Below are positions 1 through 12,078 of a DNA stretch of 64,000 bases, piece by piece (position 1 is the stretch's first letter; each line of letters starts with the position of its first letter). A program made the position numbers and the translations under genes. The stretch is from Pteria penguin (lineage: Eukaryota > Mollusca > Bivalvia > Pterioida > Pteriidae), in assembly GCA_035048485.1 (NCBI GenBank), contig CM068583.1, positions 30,631,505-30,695,504 on the forward strand, read 5' to 3'. A model generated the notes under the pieces. The model saw only the letters and a program-made list of their open reading frames with translations. It had not been told where the DNA came from and made no database searches.

Positions 1-449
1 AGGGGGCATAAAAATACATGTTCTGCTAAAAATAATATATGATAATAGAAGTGATAAATATATTACCAAATTTTAGAATAGAAATAGAAGGTGAAATGAT
101 CCATTAACGACCATTCATTCTGAAGGTTACCATTTCTAAGTGTGGGTCATTCTCTGACAACTTTGAACTTTCCACTAAAAACGCCCGGACAGAAAAAATT
201 ATTTCATGAATAAGAGACCCCCAAAATTTTATACTACAAAAAGTTTATGCATAGAATATCATCGCAAATATGAAAAAATTAAACAACAATATTTTGTTGC
301 CCTTAGAATATCTTCATATTTTACCGTCACATTTTTCTAACTAAGCGAATCGTTATATAAAGGACAGAAATATATCATTTATATTCATATAAGCTGCAGA
401 AAAAAATCATATGAATAAGTTTGATAAACAATGCTATGAAACTGCTACA

Positions 450-1012
450 GAAGAAAAAAGAGGAGTTACTGGCTCAGTTATGTGGCAGAAGTCACCATAG
501 AGCTATACAATAAATGAATATAGATAATATACTAGAACATATATCACATTACAAAAATATTTGATTGTAGTGCAATTACGATACAGACTTAGGACGATCA
601 TTTAATTTGACATAAGCCAAACAAATGGTGTGGTTAACCGGTTTACGGGCCCACCTTCCCACTCACCGTAACAGCAGAACAATCAAAGGACGTACATTTA
701 AAAATTTATAAATAATCCTCCATGTAAAGAACAAGGGTCAACAGGTATCGCATATTGAGAAGTCATAAAAATATAAACACGTAAGGTATTGTAAAATACA
801 TTATGGTATAAAAATATATGCGACATCAACATGATAAACCGTGATCTGACAGTCTGAAAGCGAGCTAAGACCCTAGATCTGTAGGAGTCCCGACTAACAG
901 TCAGAGGGGACGAGGTTCAGGACCATGTCTCCTCTGAAAGAGGTTTGGACAAGGCCCGTCATATAGTCCCCACCGCCCTGTTAGTAAGCGTGCAACGTTC
1001 AAGTAAAAGTCT
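450..1012 (+). repeat. Interspersed repeat family R1, copy 1
   Basis: This is the longest of three copies of one repeat. It shares long, nearly identical stretches with 4721-5106 (same orientation) and a more diverged match with 11636-12078 (opposite orientation). Shared landmarks are GAGTTACTGGCTCAGTTATG near the start, CATGTAAAGAACAAGGGTCA in the middle and CGACATCAACATGATAAACC near 825. No coding capacity is evident. The copy-2 junctions suggest it can occupy an intron. Confidence 0.7.
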
Positions 1013-1640
1013 GCATAAGGCTGTAGAGGGGCCAAATACAAGACCTATAGTTATAGATAAAAAGCGCCTTGAATTTGAAATACAAATGTTATAGTAGGCA
1101 CGCCGTGACGGTACATGTTCCAAATAAGTAGCACCAAATTATAAATCGATATAACTTTTTTAACTACAGTTAATGAAGTTAATTATTTCCACTCGTGCAT
1201 TTGAATATGGTTCAAAATTCAAAACGCATCTTCTGTTAATTGAAGAATGTTTGCTATTTGAGATATATTCATCGTTAATATACAATTCAAACCTTCCGGT
1301 TCACGGTTCACGATGTTTGGACAAGGAATAATTGAATCCCCTTGATTGGGGTAAACTGTTCAAGACGCATGATCTCCTTCTTACACGAAGTATAAGTGTT
1401 GGTTGACAAAACTTTGTAATTCAACGAAATTCAAGGGTAAGTAACATTTCATGAAACGTACATTTATTCAGTGTCTTTACTGAACATATTCTGCTACATA
1501 TAAAAAGTTTTATTATCAATAAAGATGGTATAAACTTCAAAATATTGGCGCCCGCCAACATTATGCAGAAGTTACGATACCGTATTATGCATACATTCGA
1601 ACCTATACCGGTCTAAACTCCGGAAAGTCTTTACCATCAC

Positions 1641-1696
1641 ATGTCTTTACCGTCCATTGGACCAAGTGCTGGACCACACCGTGACGGTAAAGACAT
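1641..1696. repeat. Short hairpin of the ATGTCTTTACCGTC motif
   Basis: ATGTCTTTACCGTC at 1641-1654 is exactly reverse-complemented at 1683-1696 (perfect 14-bp stem, 28-base loop). The same word recurs nearby at 322 (partial), in the minisatellite at 2545-2640 and reversed at about 2966, so it is a local repeat word rather than an isolated palindrome. Confidence 0.6.
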
Positions 1697-2090
1697 AAAA
1701 TATCCCTTATTTGTATTTTATTTGTCATTAATTCTGTATTTGTATTGTTTGGCCATGAGTAAGAATCAAAGTACTCAAGTCCTTAGTCCACGGGAACCTT
1801 TCATTCATAATAATTCTGTCAAAACATTAGATTTAGCATACCTAGACATTTTCAAGAAGTATATGAACTTTGAATTCATCATGATTCTGAGAATAGTGAC
1901 ATTGTATTTTACGAAGTTTAATTGAATTGAAGCTTATTTGAGTTTGTGTGTCATATTCTGTTTTCATGTTAGATATTCTCGTTGAAGTTGAACTGAAACT
2001 GAGATGAAAAAAATGTTCGTGTATTCTGTGTGTTCGTGTTAAATATTATCGAAGTAGCCCTTCAAAGGGAAGTCCGGTACATTAAAGTAA

Positions 2091-2280
2091 AAGAACAAAA
2101 ACACTCTATACTGCAAATTTTCGACATCGATGCCTTTATTAAGCAATACAAGAGATGACTAATACAAAGCTATGTAAAATCCATGTCTATGTTTCAAAAA
2201 TACATTAGCTTCTGAGAACGGTATTGCTTGATAAAGGCCCTGAGGTCGAAAATTTGCAGTATAGAGTGTTTGTGGTTTTT
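2091..2280. mobile_element. Fold-back MITE, about 190 bp
   Basis: Left arm 2091-2148 and right arm 2222-2280 are inverted copies, for example ACTCTATACTGCAAATTTTC against its complement GAAAATTTGCAGTATAGAGT. About 70 bp of unrelated sequence separates the arms. It is too short to code for anything. Near-perfect long arms around a short centre are typical of non-autonomous miniature transposons. The target duplication is not clear. Confidence 0.6.
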
Positions 2281-2544
2281 TTTATTTTAAATATCATCGT
2301 TTATCGCATTGCATCAAATAGTGGTTCCATTGTTATGACGTTGAATTAAATGAACTGTAATATGTGAGACTTTTGATATTCCATTTGACATCATATGTTG
2401 AAGTTCTTGTTTATTTTCTAATAGATCGATTATATACAGAATTGTAATAATCTGACAAAGATATCACACAGTTATTTGAATTGTCTGATACGCAGTTTGG
2501 TTGAATGAAATTAACATAACGTAATGATTCTTTACGTGAGGTGT

Positions 2545-2640
2545 ATTTACCATAACGGCAATGTCTTTACCATAACGGCAATGTCTTTACCATAACATAA
2601 CGGCAATGTCTTTACCATAACGGCAATGTCTTTACCATCA
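2545..2640 (+). repeat. 20-bp minisatellite
   Basis: Four tandem units of CATAACGGCAATGTCTTTAC, with one 5-bp CATAA insertion between the second and third units, followed by a partial unit ending TTTACCATCAC. The unit contains the ATGTCTTTACC word found in the hairpin at 1641-1696. Confidence 0.8.
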
Positions 2641-3176
2641 CAGACAATATCTGCTTATTTTCTCGTTAATGTCTTCTGCTTAGCTACTAATATGTTGATG
2701 ACGTTTTTCCACACATAAGAATCACTGAGATGACATAAAAAGGATATGAATATCTTCAAAATTATTGGTATCAAGATAAAGTAAAAATTACACTACCCTT
2801 ATTGTCTACATGACGTTTGAATGATACATATATATTACTGGTAATTTTGCATATAAAACATTCATTTTTGGATGGTTATTATGTTAAAACTATTTAAAAC
2901 CTTCACGTTATTTTAGTATGCAAAATAAATTATCAATTTACTTATTATGAGCGTATGTATATATGTGACGGTAAAGACATTTTATACATGGTTCGAGGAA
3001 AAGACGGTGTAAAATTGATTAAATATTCCTAGAAGTGCACTGCTGGTGCTCGAAACAGAAAGTAGACACATAAATTGACCTAGATAGATATAGAAGAAAT
3101 TAATATCTAATAATCGAAAAGTAAATAATAAAACAAAAAATTCAGGAAAGTTTTAAGTTGTCAGAGAATGACCCTT

Positions 3177-4386
3177 CTATAAAGTTTTTACACTATATTC
3201 TAAATTTTAATTTTGAAATATGTTTGAAATGAAATTACTCTAATAAATCAAATTTCCCGCTCGATTCATTTACGCATTTTCGAAAAACCATGTTCATGAT
3301 TGTGTTGTCTGCAGTAATACACGTACACATATAGTGTAGTACAACTGCAATTTACAAAAAAAAAAAAAAATGATCGTGCTATGAAACCAAAGCTGGAACG
3401 AAATTGTGAAAGGTAATTTTGTTGATTCACTTTTTTGTGAATTGGTTCATTTTATCTTAATGAATTAAATTAGTCAATTACAACAAAATTCAAGATGTAA
3501 CGACTTACGCATATAACGGGAGAAGTGACCCACATCATGCACATGATACTGTGTAGCAATAACAAGCCACGTTTAACTTTTGGTCAAACTATGGCTTCAA
3601 ATGCATGTATATCAAAAGAAAAGTCTCTTTAAGAGAATTTCAATGGTGCGAAAATTAAGGCTATAACCCTTATATTAACGAAGTTATGCCCCTTTGAATT
3701 TTTGACTTTTTCGAAAGTTTCTGACAGTTGATTAAAACGATATAAAACATTGACTATGATCAATAAGCCACAATGGAATTAGTACAAATAACAAATTTAA
3801 TCCTTTACAAAACACTTGCTTTAAACTACAATAACTATAATATATCTCCACTAGTTTATTCTTCCAATAGTGTATCTGTATATACAGCAAGGTGTTCTTT
3901 GCAATTGCTGTTAAATCAATCTTTAAAACCAGGTACCTGAAAAATAAAACAATAAATCATGTCATTACAATCACCTCTTTTTAAATGATAATATGTGCAT
4001 AAGAGTCCAAAACTGACGTAAAAAGTTTTATGAATTATATTACAAGGATGCTTTTTCCTTGGGTGTCGGCTTAATATTTAAATTAGGAAGTCAACAATCT
4101 CAAAGATTCAGTTTTAATGATCTTTTTACAACGTATCAACAACAATAAATTGAATGAAAAAACAAAACAAGAGTAAACCTCAAACACAACAATGCAAAAT
4201 ATTAAATTTCAACATTGAATACCTGTGATAAGATCAGTCCTTCATACCACTCACACATGTCCATTAAGGATCTATTCAACACGTTTCCCCCTGCCGTCAG
4301 CCTTAGTAGCGTTGAACACTGTCTTATCACTAGTCACCTGCTGAAATATGTTTTTACGGAAACTCAACTGGGCTTTCAGTGTTTAC
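3177..4386. other. No gene seen
   Basis: AT-rich sequence with an A-run near 3356-3370. A block at about 3420-3450 (GTTGATTCAC...GTGAATTGGTTC) resembles 6496-6525, suggesting a dispersed repeat. No exon, RNA gene or complete element could be supported. Confidence 0.5.
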
Positions 4387-4707
4387 CTTTTCTCTTTGTA
4401 CTCTTTTAACGCATTTAGGACACTATCCACTTGCAATTCATTCTAGACATTGTATTTCCTAATATGGAATAATAGGTCTTCTGACGCTTTGTTCTCTCCA
4501 CTATAGTACTTGTCATCCATATCCCATGAAATTTCTTTCATTGTTTGGAGCGTGTCTTGACCTGATTTCGAGGTCATTTCCCTTAACCCCAATACAAATG
4601 GCCTTCCCTCGCCATCTCTGACCCCAAATACGTCATATTTTGTGCCATATTTGGACGTTTCGTCTGTTTCAATTGTCAAATTTTCTTTCACTGATACTTC
4701 TTCTGCA
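4387..4707 (-). pseudogene. Broken exon of an unidentified transposon-like protein
   Basis: On the minus strand an acceptor-like TTTCTTGCACAAAAACTTGCAG precedes an open stretch whose translation includes the short blocks TSKSGQDTLQTMKEI and DDKYYSGENKASEDLLFH. Reading runs to a TAG at 4443-4445, then continues in the same frame as NELQVDSVLNALKEYKEK up to a possible GTAAAC donor near 4386. The stop therefore sits inside an otherwise coherent exon. The style resembles large uncharacterised multi-copy proteins of molluscs and cnidarians that look transposon-derived; that resemblance is from memory and no domain name can be given. The upstream piece is 5086-5540. Confidence 0.45.
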
Positions 4708-4720
4708 AGTTTTTGTGCAA

Positions 4721-5106
4721 GAAAAAAAGGAGGACTTACTGGCTCAGTTATGTGGCAGAAGTCACCATGGAGCTATACAATACATGAATATCAATAATAT
4801 ACTAACACATATAACATATAACAAAAATATTTGATTGTAGTGCAATTACGATACCGACTTAGGAATTTGACAAAAGCCAAACAAATGGTGTGGTTAACCG
4901 GTTTACTGGCCCACCTTCCCACTCACCGTAACAGCAGAACAATCAAAGGACGTACATTTAAAAATTAATAAATAATCCTCCATGTAAAGAACAAGGGTCA
5001 ACAGGTATCGCATATTGAGAGGTCATGAAAATATAAACACGTAAGGTATTGTAAAACACATAATGATATAAAAATATATGCGACATCAACATAATAAACC
5101 GTGCTC
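4721..5106 (+). repeat. Interspersed repeat family R1, copy 2
   Basis: Near-identical to 450-850, with a few substitutions and a small deletion near 4863. It fills exactly the gap between the two coding pieces of the minus-strand pseudogene (5086-5540 and 4387-4707). It therefore either inserted into that gene's intron or provides the intron. Confidence 0.7.
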
Positions 5107-5540
5107 TGCCAGTACAAGCACAAGTCGTTGCACGTTGATGTTGCTGATTGTTGAAGCTGAAGGAAGTTTATTTGCTGTTTTTCCTGTTAATTTCAGGCAA
5201 GCTTCAATTACTGTTGATACCCGTACTGTGCTGACATGGTTCTCTAACAGTGAATGAACACACATCTGAAGCTCTAGTGTATAACATGTCTTAACTATCT
5301 GACTTCTTTCTAACTCGAGATCTTCTTCTTTTGTTTCCAGCTGATACTGAAGAAATGCAATATTTCTCCTCAGCTCTTCATTTTCCTTCTTTACTGCTTC
5401 CAATTGTTGTCCCCATTTACCTTCCTCTGGTTTTGGCTGCTGCACTGTTTCTGCCTCCAATTTTTGGACTTTTTGTCTAAGATATCCCTCTCGGGCTCTG
5501 GATCTTTTCAGTTCTTCCCTATTACGAACATCTTTCTTTT
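5086..5540 (-). pseudogene. Coiled-coil N-terminal part of the same unidentified gene
   Basis: The minus-strand open stretch from 5460 codes for a charged coiled coil (about residues 12-60, rich in E/K/L) followed by a helical segment containing LELQMCVHSLLENHV and SASTISNINVQRLVLVLAEHG. In-frame coding extends upstream to about 5540 (REELKRSRAREGYLRQK). A frameshift there cuts it from a further coiled-coil-like stretch (QQLEREIWQRTDELSK) at about 5540-5615. The gene is therefore not intact. I do not recognise the family beyond its resemblance to multi-copy, probably transposon-derived, marine invertebrate proteins. Its 3' piece is at 4387-4707, beyond repeat R1. Confidence 0.45.
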
Positions 5541-5829
5541 AATCACTGAAGTTAAGGTTTTCAATTTGCTTAGTTCATCTGTCCTCTGCCATATCTCTCT
5601 TTCCAATTGTTGCTTTTTTTACAGACTTCCTCTTTTTGTGACGAAACTCTTCAGTCTTATCTGATATCACTGTTGCAATGGTGTGTTTAGTTGGTTCTAC
5701 TCTTGCTACTTCTTGTACAGAATGAGTTTTAGACGGGGTTTGTTTTTTGGTTGTCTAGCAGATGGAAAAAGAAATTCATCCTCCATAAATCTGTCCTGTT
5801 GTTCTTTGACGGCGGATCTAGTTTTACTT

Positions 5830-7823
5830 TTACAAAAATTTTTCTATGTTAAATAAACACGTTGAACTTTTTTATGTAAACAACCAATTTTAGAGAAATA
5901 TCCACTTCCTTCATTGCTTTGGCTTATTCAATTAACATCATTAACACAGATTTAAGGGTCTCTCCCCTCTCCGATGCATTAATTATTGCAGATTGTTTCA
6001 TCTCTGCGATTTTTTGCGGATAAAGTTATAGCTGTTTTAGTTGCTTTTATAGCAGAGTCATAAATACAACGGGAAATGAAATTTGGGATGACATCTTATA
6101 AGAACAAAGTATCTATAAATTGCTGTCTTACTTTGTCCATTTACATCATAAGATCGTACGGGTGTTATTTATTTGTAGGTATTTTTCATATGCTGTTGCC
6201 GCCAAGATTTCAGTTCAATCTGGGAAAATTCTGGTATTTTATATGCTATGACGTATCCTCTATCTAAAAACATCAAAATGATCAAGATTACTCACATGAT
6301 AGGGGTTTCCAGAGCTATTTCCTACAACCGTGTGATTTCCTACCTGACGTCATTTTCTATTTCCAAATCGAAAGTACGGATGCCTTGGAATATATTTTCT
6401 CCCATAACTTCGTACTTCTGACGATTTTATTTGAGCATTTGGATAAAATTATGTTAATAATAATGTAAAAAGGTAAGTTTTACCGTTTACCGTTCTGTTG
6501 ATTCAATTTTTCGTGAATTGATCCTGTCAGCCGTCTATGATTTGACTTTCTTTCGAATTTAGAATGTTTTCTATTTGTCTATATTTTTTGTATTTTATGT
6601 TATCAACTTAAATTTATGATGGCCTGGTGTCTTTTTTTGTATGTATATGCATATATATTGTGTGTTATGCTTGAAATGGCCCTAATTTGGAAATAAATGA
6701 TCTTGTACTCTTGTAAAAAGTAGTACAGAACTTGGTTAGCTTATTTAGCCATTTTAGACCAGCTCCGCCCATTAAAATATTAATGCGCGCTTTCTGATGT
6801 AATCCGGTCCAAAAAGAATTATTGAAATATAAATCGGGTAGGGTAACGGGCGTTTAACATGGGGAGTCTAGTAGTAATGTAAATATTTCCATTTTAATCC
6901 TGTAGAAATTTAAAATAATAGATATGAAATTGAGAAGCGTTTCATTTTTATGGGAGGATTTCTAGAAAACCTCGTAATCTTCCAATCCTACAAAATTGTT
7001 ATTTTCATGTGTCAGTCATATTTTGAAATATGTCATGACATCTTTTTTACCTTTTGGCGACGACAGTATTATGTTTAAAGATAATTTTTGATTTTCATTA
7101 ATTTTAAATATATAGAATTTTGTGTTCATAAGAAACGCACATTTAAAATCCTATTTAAAGGATTCCTTATTCTGTTATTTAAGGTAGTGTGGTCGCGCAG
7201 TGATAATGATACTGTGCCTGTTGACCAACAAATAAACAATTAACGGGTTGTAAACTTGTTTTCCATTTAGTGTATCTACCACGCAAAATCAAAGACTTAT
7301 CTTATTTATAAGTCCTTGGCAAAATATAATTGATTTACAGAATTTATGGAGTAAATTGTTGCAATGAAATAGACATATGATATAAACAGATTATAAGATT
7401 TCTAAAATTTTCAAGGAAATTCATTAGATTGGAAAGCAATAAGACTATTTCACAAACGCTTAGATGATCCAGACTAGTGACTTCTTATGATATAAAGAGT
7501 TATACTTCTCTGGATTTATCTTTAATTTCTGAGTAAAATCTTATTTTCTAATCTTTTGTTTTACCATGCCTATTATCTTAAATGAGAAAATAATTAAATA
7601 TATATCATCTATGTATGCTTCTTCATTGAATTCAAATGTGGATTTCAAATTATTTATAATAGTATTTGTGAAAATTGACTGAAAATATGCATTATTGCTT
7701 AGGATAAAACCAAAGCCATAACCTATCATGCATTCGGATCTCTCTCGCCTCTACTTATAAAAGAATGCTGCAATATGTAAAACTCCAAACAGATACATAT
7801 AGTGGAATATCCACATTGTAACC

Positions 7824-7858
<35 letters not shown>

Positions 7859-8150
7859 ATTTTTATTTCACCGGAACCAATGGTTAGTTAAAACATTTCT
7901 TTCCGAAAAATATACATATCAATGTTATATAAGAGATTTGAAAACAAATAAATGAATACTTATATAAATTCTTTATGATAAGAACAATACAAACATAAAA
8001 TTATAATCGTAATACACATAGAAATTCAAGAGTTATACATGTTTATAAATAATAACTTGTTGATACCTTTTGGTTTAATTTATGCATTACTGAAACGCTT
8101 AGACTTTTTGAAAAATTCATGGACAACACCAAAAGTATGTTTATTAACAT
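5830..8150. other. No gene seen
   Basis: AT-rich sequence. Contents noted are a possible polyadenylation-like AATAAA near 6691, a 34-base C homopolymer (listed separately) and only short unconvincing open frames. Nothing codes for a recognisable domain. Confidence 0.5.
7825..7858 (+). repeat. (C)34 homopolymer
   Basis: Thirty-four consecutive C residues in AT-rich surroundings. Long C or G runs recur at 9353-9365, 37126-37166, 39208-39220 and 41740-41765. Their exact lengths should be distrusted in an assembly. Confidence 0.9.
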
Positions 8151-8159
8151 GAGTCTGAG

Positions 8160-8445
8160 AAATCATTTAAAGGAGCGTGGTTAGAGTTTCATCGTGCGAG
8201 CGTGCTATAGTCTGAGATCGCGTTTCATTATACGGTGGACATTCTAGGAGATAGTGTTTTGTATTTTCAATAGTTCCACATGCACAAGGTGGAATTGATA
8301 TTACATTGCATTTAAATAAGTGGGCATTATGTGAGCTAAATTCGGTTCACAATCTAGAGTGAATTATTTGGTTTTGACATGTGCCCGAATGATAATACGC
8401 TGGAATAGGAGTTATATCACGATTTAAGGACAGAGGCGGGAGTCA
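8160..8445 (-). pseudogene. LINE ORF2 3' end (terminal Cys/His motif)
   Basis: Minus-strand translation gives the C-terminal zinc-finger-like motif typical of CR1/Jockey-type non-LTR elements: FSSHNAHLFKC, then PPCACGTIENTKHYLLECPPY (C-x-C...H...C). Upstream in the same frame are PIPAYYHSG and a TGA in place of an expected sense codon. It is the 3'-most part of the decayed LINE whose other pieces lie at 9190-10096, 12935-13169, 13947-15600 and 16333-17217 on the same strand. It is separated from the previous piece by about 750 bp of foreign sequence. Confidence 0.75.
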
Positions 8446-9189
8446 AATTTTTTATATCCCCACGTTGAAGAGTTCCATCCCGTCCATGTACGATAACCGG
8501 CAGAAGTTCCCTTTTGACTCCGTACTTTTCTTTGCCCGCGGCAAAAGGCATAATAACACTTGAGTCAATCCCATTGTTAGTCAATCCCATTGTTAGTCAC
8601 ACTTCAATGCTCATATAAATCAGGATTCATAACCTGAGTAGTCATTTTAATTCTCCAAGGACAGGAAATGAATCAATTGAAACCCCTGTTCAAAGGGAAT
8701 TTGAAGAAGAAAGTGAGGCAAATATTTCCAATCATTTACTTGGAATTGCCTAATAGGTATTTTATATTCTTCATGCATACCCTTTTATGCGTTTTTGCAA
8801 AGACTGCAATGCATATTGCAGGTACTGGGCGTTGTGCTGGCAAGATTATATCATCAAGAGAGATAACTCTTATTGATGGTTTACAGAATAAATGCAAGTG
8901 TCACTTTCCCAGTGCCAATTTCATAAAAGGTACAAGGGAAAGGTCTCAAGTTCCTGTCTTTATTTAGAAATATGTATTTCAGAGATCTTGAATTTGAATT
9001 CTGAACAGAAAATATCTGCTAGAAATTTTTTTATTGTGAATTGTGTATTTCTGCCTATATGAGGCAATGAAGAAATTCCATGTTCTGTGAAATCAGGAAG
9101 TTGGAAAATATCAAAATGTTTATTGGTAGCCATATCAAAGGTTACAATGAAACTCAATAATGCTCAAGTTTAATACAGCACCTCAAAAT
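8446..9189. other. Foreign insertion inside the LINE 3' region
   Basis: LINE-like coding on the minus strand stops near 9190 (ending around PSRTAFKRYL...FRYLSI) and resumes near 8445. The sequence between contains a 16-bp tandem duplication (AGTCAATCCCATTGTT, about 8562-8595) and two opposite small open frames of no recognised family. I infer an old insertion or rearrangement; its ends were not resolved. Confidence 0.4.
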
Positions 9190-10096
9190 TGATAGAAAGA
9201 TATCTGAAAATTGAATAACCGGGATCTGTCCTTAAATATCTTTTGAATGCTGTTCTCGATGGATCATTACGAATTTCATCGAGAATTTCATTCCAAGAAG
9301 TTTTAACGAAAGGTAAGAAGGAACATTGATGGAACGAAGTGTTACATGGAAAGGGGGGGGGGGGGCTAAATTAGATCTGTTGCGGGTATTTCTTCCTTGT
9401 ATTTCATAAGCAATGCGCGGACAAGGAAGATGAGGAGTTCCGGGGCTGAGATGTGGTATATTTTATGAAATAAAATGAGTTTGTATTTAATGCGACGGCT
9501 TTGTAAGGATTCCCAATCGGTTGCTCTCCTTAGTAATGAAATAATAACTAATTTAGTCGTGCCAGTAATAATTCTAGCTGCTTCATTTTTTCTTTATGAA
9601 TTTGTTCTAAGCGGAGTTTTAGTGATTGAGGACAGTTATCCCATATAACATCGGCGTATTCTAGGATGAATCGAATATAATCGAAGTAAAGGTTTTGTAA
9701 ATACGGTCTGTCAATTTGAAAACTTTAATTTTCTTAAAATATGAAGTTTATTTAGGTTTTTGAAATTATACATTCGATATGCATATTCTGATTTTCTTCA
9801 GAATTTAAGACTAATCCAAGATGTTTATGGATGTTTACATTTCGTGTAGGGATGTTGTACATGATAAGCGGGGTATTTTGTTTTTTCGAAATGATTAAAG
9901 TTTTGCTGAAATTAAAATTCAACCAACCATTTACAAGACCATTGGTTAATTTTATGTAGGTCATTATTTAAGTTATGTGCTGAGGTAACAGGATCGTCTA
10001 CAATTGTATATAACGACGTATCATAAGCAAATAGTCTGATATTACTATAAATGTCTTTAACAATATCATTTATGAACGCGTTGTTGTCTATTAGGC
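9190..10096 (-). pseudogene. LINE reverse transcriptase C-terminal part and thumb
   Basis: Minus-strand reading gives NAFINDIVKDIYSNIRLF followed by AYDTSLYTIVDDPVTSAHNL. This is the RT motif-C region, where the catalytic F-A-D-D is changed to F-A-Y-D. Then come FNFSKTLIISKK and, further on, CPQSLKLRLEQIHKE and SFLPF-type connector sequence ending near PSRTAFKRYL. Several frame changes and stops (for example near 9720 and 9640) show it is dead. The preceding RT part is at 12935-13169; about 2.8 kb of foreign DNA separates the two. Confidence 0.75.
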
Positions 10097-10880
10097 ACCG
10101 TCAATTTGATATTCTTGGGGCCTGGGATTTTTTGAAAAAAAATTGTCCTGATTTTGATTTGAAAATAATCTTGCTCGGTCAGACAGTGAAAAGCAAATAA
10201 TCTGTCGCCATTAGATAAGCGAAATCTAAAATCATACTTTGGAAAAATTAAGGTGCTTTAAAAAACTCAATTTCTCCTGACGAGCGAAGCTCGCCAGAAT
10301 TATAAATAACACAACGGTTTATGTTGTTATTATCTTTTGTTCTTCATCGGTTTAATCATGGATAAACCTACCATATTTGTTACTTGAATTTAATGACAAG
10401 ATCAGCAGATAGTTGGGATTTCTATGAGTGCTAACTGTGCACCTCTTATAGCAGATTTGTTTCTATATTGTTATGTGTGTGTGTTGGGGTTCATGTATTC
10501 TATTTAAAAATCTAAACGATTCAACCTTATTTAGGTGTTGGATGATACCTCTAGTTACAGGTACATGTATCTTGACGATATCTTAGTTACTTATAACCCT
10601 GAGTTTGAAAGATATATAGCTAACATATACCCACCTGAACTTCAGTTTAACAAAGACAATATTTGTAATACAGAAACACTTTTATTTGACCTATATATTA
10701 AGACAATTAACAATAAAATTGATACCAGTATTAATCATTTACATGAAAATTTTAGATTTCCTGTGGTAAATTTCCCTTAGTTTGATAGTTACAGATATTC
10801 CTAGACTAAACTTCCATCATATTGTATCTATAAAGTTAAGTTTCTTCCATTTGTCAGCGCCTGCACTAACGTTTTGGACC

Positions 10881-11073
<193 letters not shown>

Positions 11074-11132
11074 TATAAAATACAAATACATGTAACGTTG
11101 GAACTCAGGGTTACAAGTATCATAAACTTAGG

Positions 11133-11625
11133 AAAGCCTTTGGAAATTACTTTAGGTCCCATTCAGAACTTTTATCAAAATTCGAAAATATTACTTAGTA
11201 TCCAGTGAAATTTCCCATCCCAATTTCTATGGTGATCTTGTGTACTTCTTAAGAGGGTCTAAGGTTCCAATAAGTTTATCTCGTCGGGTTCCAAACTAAT
11301 GAAAAACCTTCGTGACCTACAATAATATGACACGGAGAGCATGAAAAGGACAGTTATTTTTCTATTGACCCTTTCTAGAACTTACAATAGCCTTCGAAAA
11401 TTGTTACAGGTCCTATTCAGAACTTTTATCAAAATTCGGAAATATTACTTTGTGGAATTTCCCATCCCAATTTCTACGGTCTACTTAAAGAGGGTCTAAG
11501 TTTCGAATATGTTTATTTCGTCGGGTTCCAAATATAGTGAAAGGCCTTCGTGATTTAGAGTAATATGACTCGGAGATCATCAAAAGGACAATGATTCTTG
11601 TATTGATTCCTTCCACTTTCTTATA
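11133..11625 (+). repeat. Tandem duplication, two copies of about 250 bp
   Basis: Copy 1 (11133-11389) and copy 2 (11390-11625) share CATTCAGAACTTTTATCAAA or a one-base variant, TTTCCCATCCCAATTTCTA and CGTCGGGTTCCAAA in the same order. Copy 2 has a deletion of about 20 bp. Both derive from the 3' coding part of the RT remnant. Confidence 0.85.
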
Positions 11626-11635
11626 TATAGATATT

Positions 11636-12078
11636 TACTTGAACTTGTACGCTGACCAACAGGCGGGTGGGGACTATATGGTGTGACTAGTTGAAACCCT
11701 TTTCAAAGGAGAAATGGTCCTGAACCTCATTCCCTCTTACAGATCAATTAATTAAGGGTCTCAGCTCGCTTCCAGATCGGCGGAGCACAGTTTACTCATG
11801 TTGATGTCGATTTATACATTGTTGACATCTTGGTCTTACTTAGCATTACAATACATGTGTATATTCTTATGACCTCTCAACTTGAGAAAGTTGTTAATCC
11901 TTGCTTGTTCTCTATATGGAGGATTATTCATCGACTTTTAAATGTATGTTCTTTGATACTACTTTTTTATTGGAAGGTGGGGAGGATGACCTGTAAACCA
12001 GCTAACCACTCCAATTGATTGACTACTGTCATATCAATTGACCGTCCTCAGTCTATATCGCAACTGCACCTTAATCGA
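11636..12078 (-). repeat. Interspersed repeat family R1, copy 3 (inverted)
   Basis: The reverse complement matches 570-1012: the blocks around GTTCAGGACCAT, CATATAGTCCCCACC, TAAATAATCCTCCATG-like and CGACATCAACATGA all recur in order. It is more diverged than copies 1 and 2, so the family has been active or duplicated over a long time. Confidence 0.7.

Larger units (their letters stand above)
146..3176. repeat. Putative 3-kb element bounded by inverted repeats
   Basis: A stretch at 149-178 (GGGTCATTCTCTGACAACTT, then a near-identical GAACTTTCC) recurs reverse-complemented at about 3144-3172, with 20 identical bases and two mismatches in the next ten. A weaker match (AATTTTAGAATA) lies further out, with about 60 bp extra on the left. 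Between them lie many copies of a motif like ATGTCTTTACCGTCAC. This could be a decayed DNA transposon with inverted ends. No transposase and no target duplication were recognised. Confidence 0.35.

Noticed and set aside
8668..8967. 99-codon plus-strand frame
   Set aside because: It lies in the foreign sequence within the LINE, with no domain and no support beyond its length.
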